This document shows, one piece after another, positions 52,201 to 61,200 of a stretch of 64,000 nucleotides of DNA. The notes under the pieces were generated by a model. It made no database searches. It saw only the letters and a program-made list of their open reading frames with translations, and was not told where the DNA came from. Each line of letters opens with the position of its first letter. Position 1 is the stretch's first letter. A program made the translations under genes and the position numbers. Origin of the DNA: Apostichopus japonicus (Eukaryota > Echinodermata > Holothuroidea > Aspidochirotida > Stichopodidae). The stretch covers positions 12,267,111 through 12,331,110 of the forward strand of contig NC_092576.1 in NCBI RefSeq assembly GCF_037975245.1. The letters run 5' to 3'.

Positions 52201-55200
52201 GCAATTTGTCGCCACCATGGCAATTTGGCATTTTCTTGACTTTTGAGGTCTCATTTCTCAGCAATTACACATTTCTACTACCTTTCTATTACAGATGCCT
52301 ATAGAGTCTAACCCATAGAACAGAATATAACAAAATACTATTTGCAATGTACTTGTCTGCTCCTGGTTGAATTCATTTAATTAGAAGACTTATAAAATGA
52401 ATTTCAACCAGTACACACATATGTATGTACAGTGTGTACAGTACATACACTGTACTGAGTGTATATGTACGGAGCGCCATGAGTGCCAGAAGACTATGTT
52501 AAAACAACACTAACACACTGTACATGTACACCCAGTACAGTTTTGTACTGTACATACATGTACTGGTTGAAATTAATTCTATAGTAAAGTCTTCTAATTC
52601 AACCAATTGTATATGTACAGTGTGTATATTAGTGTTAGTTTAAACATAGTCTTCTGGCACTCATGGCACTCCGTACATATACACTCAGTGCAGTGTATGT
52701 ACTGTACACACTGTACATACATATGTGTGTACTGACTTTGACAAACTTTGAGGATTTTTCATTTCAAAATAAGGCAAAATACCCTCCTGAAATTTTTTGT
52801 ACAAACAGGGTGGTACTATATCTCTTCCAGAAAAAATTATCAATTTTTTTTAATTTGACGCGTTTTGAGTTATTGGCCGTCAAAAACGACCTCTTTTGTA
52901 CATCGGAGCAACTTAACAACTTCATAAATTAATATTGAGAACAGCTAGAACCCTGAAATTTGTTAATGTGTAAGAACTTTATACTTATTAATAAAGTATA
53001 AACCCTGACACCTCTAACATGGTTACTTTGGTAAAAAATTGGCATCAAAACCCCTACCTCATGCTGAATCGCAGCATGAAATAGCAACTTTAGAGTTGCA
53101 CAACTTGCAAACATATTCTAGGAAAGCATTGTAATCATTATTTTGTAATGTTTGTACTAGACATAATAACCTCTGAAAGAATCAAGTACCCTGAAGCAAT
53201 GGTTTAGGAGCAATTCATCACTAAAAATAGCACATTTTTTAGTGAAAAGTACAAAAATTAAATATTTTGACACTTTTAAGTTGACCTAACTCCACAAGAC
53301 AATATTTTTGTAGCCTAATTTTTTATTTTCCTGTTCTATGGGTTAGACTCTATAGGCATCTGTAATAGAAAGGTAGTAGAATGTGTAATTGCTGAGAAAT
53401 GAGACCTCAAAAGTCAAGAAAATGCCAAATTGCCATGGTGGCGACAAATTGCGGAATTTCAAAGTGTGATAAATCGGCCAATTGTAAAGCAATGCAACTG
53501 AAATTTTCAGAATATGCTTATTTTATGGTGGTCCAATCATAAAATAAATTTGGGAATTTTTGGAAAGGGTGCAGCAACAGCCATCCGTGATTTGACACGG
53601 AATGACCCTACAGTATTGTTATCAATCCCTTACCTATGCCGAACTTTTACCTATGCTGTTAAAAACTCGAAGCCAACCTATTATCGAATGGTATAGTCCA
53701 AAATAAAACACACCGGCAACGAGTGGGACTTGATCCCATAAGCTCCATTGCCACAAGACAGAAAATATGCATGTAGAGTTCCACATTTAACTATTTACCT
53801 AGAAACATCACAAATTTACTGTACAATTTTCTCTTCTCTTCTTCATCCGAGCCCCTCTCCCCCACCCCCCCCATCCTCCTCGCCCACCGTCACAAGGACC
53901 ATCGAATGAAGAGAAAACGAATCTTGCATATATATATGTGCTGTGATTTGTAAACATTTTGAGATAGGCCTAGATATCTCTGCAAACCTATATATGTTAG
54001 GCCAATATACTTTTAAAAAAACCAACTTACCATTCAATGAGTGCACATGGCACACAAATGTATTACCACGGTAATGTTAAGTCCTGTACAAAATGGCACC
54101 TCAACTATTCCCCCACACATACAATAGCTATATATCTCTCCAAGCTCAAAATTGAAATTGATTGCAAAATCCGAACCCTCACACAAACAGTATATGCTGG
54201 CAACTTGCAAATCTGACCGATTAATGTCTCAGAAATCGTGAACGTCGTCGACCTTCCACAGTCAAACTCTTAAGATCTTCTGTTCAATTCAAATATTCCT
54301 GCTTAAAACTGCATGACTTCAAAAGGTGGACCCACGAGATGTTAATTGCCTACTAAGTTTATACACCATTTAAATCTTCAAAGTTCAGCAAAGTTTACTT
54401 AAAGCGGTCAGATAAACAACCACATTTTAATGGCTCCAGTCTGGGGAGGTATTTAAACGACAACACCTAGCCAATGAAATAAACAAACGCGAGGATATTC
54501 TATGCAGGCTACAGTATATACAAACTGTATGTAAACACACACAAGAAAATGATAATTACACAAGCCAGGAAAAGCAATTCGCTGAAACTCACAAAGCCTT
54601 TACTCAATGTTTATTGCGAAACTCCTACCACACCAGAGGCAGTAGTTTTTAATCCTTCCAACCAGCAGAAAATAGTTTATTCCGTGGTGAGTGCGCTCAA
54701 AGGATTTCAAGTTACTGTGAGGGATTGGTTAAATCATAGTGTTAAGAACAAGTACACAGTCTGGGTATATATACAATTGAACCTCCACAAGGACCCACTC
54801 CTAAGTCTTGGTTTTAACCACAAGTTTATCACGATGGTAGGGTTGTATGCAAAGTAACATCCTTTTTATCAACAATCAGAATTGAGAAGCTATTCAAGAG
54901 ATTGCATGCATCCATGGATTACTCCTTTTGTGAAAAAAAAAAAAAAAAACTCAACTGAGGAACTGGCAACCTTACAGTTTTCAATGCCAAAATCAACGGA
55001 CCATGTAAGCTTAGGGGAAGTAGGTCTGTTCAAATAGGTCTGTTTAAATAGGAAGTTAGATATTTTACAGTGCCAATTAGTCAGGACAGTGATGTTGAAG
55101 GAGTTAAATCTTCCTATTCTTTTCAACAAAGATAGAAAGATATATTTAGATCTTGGCACCTTGAGAGGATGGAATCAAAGAATAGAAGGGAATCGAAAAG

Positions 55201-58200
55201 ATAAACTTTCAGTGAATTGTAAAGCTGTTCTGTTGAGTTATTTAAGGATCTGTGAACCGAAACCATCACTTTTAGTCTGTGTGATAGATATTATAACTGT
55301 CATGAAGAAATTTCTCAAACACCTTTAAGGAAAAAAAAAACTAATTCCTTTGAGAGATATCACACAGTTAATGTTTCTTCAGAAACCAGTCTGAAGACTT
55401 GATCAAGTCCGACATACAGTACTTTTATATTGTTCCTACATTGCCTTTCCAAAAAATATAATTATTTTCAAATTTTAAACAATTCCCAACAGACATTATT
55501 GCCTACAATGTATCACACAATGTTGCCACCAGTATTGCATTGGAACTCTTTTTTTTCTTTAATTACAAATTGTGGTCATAAATTAAGCATATATCTAGCA
55601 ACTTATTACAATGATTTTTTTATTGTTTAGACTTTATTGTCTACCATGTACCACACAATGCAGCCACCAGTATGCATTGCAATTCTTTTTTTTTCTTTTT
55701 TTTTAATTACAAATTGTGATAAAATATTAAGCATATCTAGCATACAATACTTTTATATTGTTCCTACATTACAATTCAGCCTTTCCAAAAAATATAATTT
55801 TTAAAAATTTTAACCAATTCCCAACAGACATTATTGCCTACCATGTACCACACAATGCGGCCCACCAGTATGCATTACAATTCTTTTTTTTCTTTTTTTT
55901 TTTTTTTTTAATTACAAATTGTGATCATAAATTAAGCATATCTAGCATACAATACTTTATATTGTTCCTACATTACAATTCAGCCTTTCCAAAAAATATA
56001 ATTATTTTTAAATTTTAAACAATACCCAACAGACTTTATTGCCTACCATGTACCACACAATGCGGCCACCAGTATGCATGGCAATTCTTTTTTCTTCTTT
56101 TTCTTTATAAAATTACAAATTGTGGTCATAAATTAAGCATATATCTAGCAACTTTATATTACAATGATTTTTTATTTTCAGACTTCGTTGCCTACCATAT
56201 ATCACACAATGTGGATACCAGTATGCATTGTAACTCTTTTTTTAATTTTTTTTATCGTTTTCTTTTTCTTTAATTACAAATTGTAGTCATAATTGAAGCA
56301 TATCTAGCACAACTTCAGTATATTACAATGATTTTAATTTTCATAATTACCAACTTAAATTTAGTACTGCAGAATTACCTTAAAATCCATAGTTCCATGT
56401 AGCACAGTTGATAGTACTAACTAAAAGGTAACATCCAGCCATTCAAGAAAAAGATTTCTAATTCCAACAATAAGCAAACTTGTATACAAAATCAGAAAAC
56501 CAAACTCTTGTTGTATCATCTGTACAGGTTTCTTTTAACAACAGTCACCCAAGAAAGAGAGCGCCTGCACGGCCACAAAAAACCACATAACTTGATCCAA
56601 AACAGCCAACATTAGTTATTATTAAAAAAAAAAACGTGACGAAAAAAGAAAGAGATTATTTCGATGGAGTTTTGAAACGGGTGATCTTCACCGGTCTGAT
56701 CCAAATTTACTTTTTATTTCCCCAGCTTAAAATGATGCTATATATATATGTACAACATATTGTATAAACGAAGGTTATGACCCATTTCTATGTGGGCCGT
56801 AGCAGGCTTGACCAACCATTATTAATACTGACCATGGATGCATACTTCTATAGTGCAAGTTCATTATCCCATAGGCTACATATTTTACCCCTAAACTTAT
56901 TGTCTGTGTTTGCAACAAAGGCCACGCATTGGCCGTTAAAGTCACTTCGTTTCAAAGCCTTTAATAACACCACAAGGTACAAGGTATGTCAGGATAAATG
57001 TATGCACTGTATACATATGAAGAATGTGTGTGCATTTAATTTGCATATCAATAGAACCATTGTTTCTCAAGGACGTGTATACAGTTAGTGGTCGAGCCCG
57101 CCCGGAGCGGTGGCAAAAATGGTCAATAACACACACATTGTCTCTTTCTCTGATGTACCTGTACAGTATGTACTGTACAGGCTATGAATGGAATACTTAC
57201 TGTTAAACCTTCAGCAGTGATCAATACTTAGCAACAGGCCCTCTCCTGAGCCCTATTGAATTTAGGCAGACAGTTATTTAACTTTTAACTGGTACAACGT
57301 GACCCATTCAAGTTCACTAAAACCACCTTAGAGTGTAGGTCAAGGTGTTAGTACTGTTAGTTTAGTTTAAATAAATTACACTTTATAAAATAAATGTCAT
57401 GAAATGAAGCTAGGTGAGTCAACATGATATGAACACGGAATTTAATTTAGCGCTCCAATATATATATTGAAGGCTTCGAATGTCCTCTTATGATAGGTAG
57501 ATTGATAGGTGTTCGTAGGGTATTGGGAGACAGGTTGGTGAGGAGTGAAGTAAATACTGTACTTACTACCTATGGACAAAAACTGCTACATATTTTGATT
57601 AGCAATTTGCACATTTTTTGGCAATTAGCACTACAATACAGCATAAATCATTCCCTGATTATTTATCATTTATTAATTATCTTATCATATAATTAGCAAT
57701 TAACATATGTCATACTAAAGTAAAGTAATTAATTTATCGTATAATTTATCATATAATTATTCCCTGATAATTGACAAATCTGCATGGACTAGCTCACCCA
57801 CACCCTCCCCTCCCCCCCCCCCCCGGCACCTCTGTATGAACTGAACATGTTTACATGTATGCTTTCAAATTCGAGAGATATTTTTACATTTACATGCCCA
57901 AGTTTGTTTACAGAAAGTATACAGAACTATTTCTCCTGCATAAATTCAGTAGACAGTACAAGATACACACAGTTTTGCAAGGACCTATGCCGGTCCAGTC
58001 CTGAATGTGGACTATTGTGGTCATGTCACAATACATGGTCACAGGATTTGAACCATACTGTAGTGTTGGGAAGAACTTTGACAATTTCGGCATCAATTTC
58101 AATATTCAGCACAAACCATAACTTACTGTGTAAAGAAAGGAGTGTCAGGTAAATTCAAGAAATCACACCGATGAGTAACTTACTAATCAATTAGATTGTT

Positions 58201-61200
58201 AATCAGCTATATACAGCCTTAGTTTTAGCTTTGACATTATTAATTGTTTCACAATAAAATTTTACATTCATGCATGGATAGTGCTATTAAACAAGATACA
58301 GATAAAACACAAAAATTAAAACTACGGCATGAAACGTTCCCCGAAGATAATGAGGGCGTATGAAATGTTTCCCGAAAGTAATGAGGGCGCTAGTGAAGAA
58401 CTTATAAGGCATAGACTCCTGATGTGTGACCTGATTAATTCACTTTGGCTTCGGCTTTGAGTACAACGTTTCTGTATGCTGCCGTGTGGGACGAATCTAA
58501 CCGTCACGGTAATTACCGACTTTGCAATCAACATTATAGTCATCGCCGACTTTGCAAAGCTCGGTCCTCCTCACAATTTTTGCATGGTCAGTAAAGAGAG
58601 ACTCCATAGTTTTCCCTTCCGGGAGACCAGTTATAACTTTTGCATTAAATTAGTGTTTATAGTACTTTTGCTGTGTTACAGTCTCACTTCAGACTACATC
58701 AACTAAGTCTGTACAGTATGTATAGACAGAAGGTGCCTAGATGGAAGGAAAGGGAAACCATGGACAGCACATACAGTAAGTACAGTCATGAGCCAGGTAT
58801 AATTAATTTTATAGATTCCCAGTATCAGGAATCATTTTAACATACAGTATAAATTTCTGAGCTTTTCAAAGTTCTGGAAACATTCTCTAAAATATTATGG
58901 TATCAATGCATGCGATTTACAGCACATACTGTACATACATGTGTCTCAAACAGTGTGTGCACCACACACGGCTGTTATAGTGTGCACACAAGACACGTAA
59001 TGTCAACATGGGACCAGGGATGATCCATTAGCGAAGTGTTGCAATTAACATTAGATCGCACTATCAGAAGTTGAGTAAGCAAAGCTGTGTTTGCCCTAAG
59101 AGCTTGATTTCCTTGGCATTGATTGCTTACCAACTTTAGTTAAACACAAACTTGTGAGCCGAGACAGCTGTTGAACACTACAGTACATATATGTCTCCAG
59201 TAGCCGATCTGTGGCCACAGCTACAGTATATATATTTTAAATGTTTTGGTCTGTTACAATTCATGCAATTGCCCCAAACAGTAGGTCTGTGCATCTCAAA
59301 CTGTGTGCGTACCATGTATGGTTGTGATACTGTGTACATATGACATGCAAAAGCACAGGATCAATACAAAGTGTTGCAATTAACATTAGATCACACTCTC
59401 AGAAGTTAAGTAAGCAAAGCTGTGTTTGCCCTAAGACTAGAGCTCTTGGCATTGATGTTTACCAACTTTAGTTTAACTAAACTTTAACACAAACTTTTGA
59501 GCCGAGACATCTGTAGCACACGACACTGTACATTTGGTCTCCAGTAGACAATCTGTGGCCACAGAGCTACAGTATTTTAAAAGTCTGTAAAACACTACAA
59601 AAGGTTCAGGTAAGTTACTTCATGCTGGCCAAGCTGTATGACTCATTGTACAAGATACATGTGACAAACACTGCATTGGGTGATGTGTCAGAAGAAATCA
59701 ACAGCTTAAGGAAAATCAATAAACAACAATACCCACTTCCCAATGACCAGAGGCAGAATGGACAATGGAAAGCTCAAAGAGATTAAAGATGGTGTTTGTT
59801 TGCCTTAGAACTGCAATTGTACATTATAACAACATTTAAGTTGCAGTGTAAGGGTAATAAATTTCTGCTTCCAATGTAGAAATTATGTTGCCAAAAACCT
59901 TACTGTTTGTCTGTGAGCAATATTCAGTCGGTGAATTCATGACAATATGTGATAGGTATAACTGTGGTATTATGAGACATGCATCTTCTGACTGTATACA
60001 AGTAATGAAAGAAATAAACTCAGTAGGCCTACCAAGCTGTTTTTCATCTGTACCCTAAATATGACCCAAATTTAACAGTATGCGCTGTACCACACCAGAT
60101 AGTTCCAGTAAGAACTAACGTACACTACAGTACAAGATGGAAGTCTTGACAAAAGTTTTATCAATACAGCCGCAAAACAATAATAATAACTAGTCTTACT
60201 GTATATAGCGCAGACTCCAACAAAAGTTGTTCAATGCGATTTACAGGTGCTGCAAGTGCAAAAACTTCAGAGAAAAAGATTATTTTTGAAGACAGCGCTT
60301 GAACAATAGAATCCAAAGACCTTAGAAGTTCAACAGGGAGGGAGTTTCATAAACGTGGTGCAGCATTCTGAAATCCCCCTACATCCCCTCCCCACCCCCA
60401 GCCGTTATGATTCAGCCAGGTTTGGGACCCCTTTTACAGTACTGTACCTTGCTAAGTCTACAGCATAGTATAAATCCGGCTCTAGGTAGATTTAAGTGCA
60501 TGTGTGTAGTGGGGACAGGTAAGAGAGGAATGAAGTCAATACAACCAACATCTTGCTGCAATTTTGTTTCCATTTTAGAATGTGCTACATACAGCACTAC
60601 TGTTCATTAACATTGCGTCTGGGATCAGACTTATCAATGATATCACTTCAATGGATGGAACTTACAATGTAAACCTCCATGGCACAAAAACTAGCTACAT
60701 TTACTGTATAGGGTACCACAATATGAGGTGGACTAGGGTACAGTACACTCAATACTTAGACAACTGCAAGAAGCCATGTATACTGCTATAGTACAGCAAT
60801 ACAGCACATGGCTATTGTGAGATCCTTATAAGGTAACTAAGTACCTGTACTGTACTGTTAAAGGACAAATTTAGAACTTTTAGTCTCAACTGGTTACTGG
60901 TACAGTCATTTCATACAATAACAGAAAAGAAAGAAATATAGTGCTTGTAATGTTTCCATAAAAATGATACCTAGATCACTTTTTTGAAATTTTGATCAAA
61001 CTCTGTCCGGACGAAAACAAAAACATGCAGCTCCATTGAAGGGGAATCTTTCAAGATATGGATTATTAAAGCTGAGCACAGCTGTCTGGTGATAAAAGGC
61101 TGAAAAACAATGTCACATATTTGTATTGTACCAAGAAACTGAACAAACATTTCTTTAGATTTAAATGATGTTCAAAACTGGTAAAATTCAAAGAGACCAA

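Noticed and set aside
54031-54060. Alternative first coding exon ending CATTGAATG|GTAAGT
   Set aside because: Phase would fit exon 2, but the open frame has no ATG before an upstream stop.
54549-54857. 102-codon + strand frame
   Set aside because: No recognisable domain, no splice context, inside the long first intron; length is within chance for this DNA.
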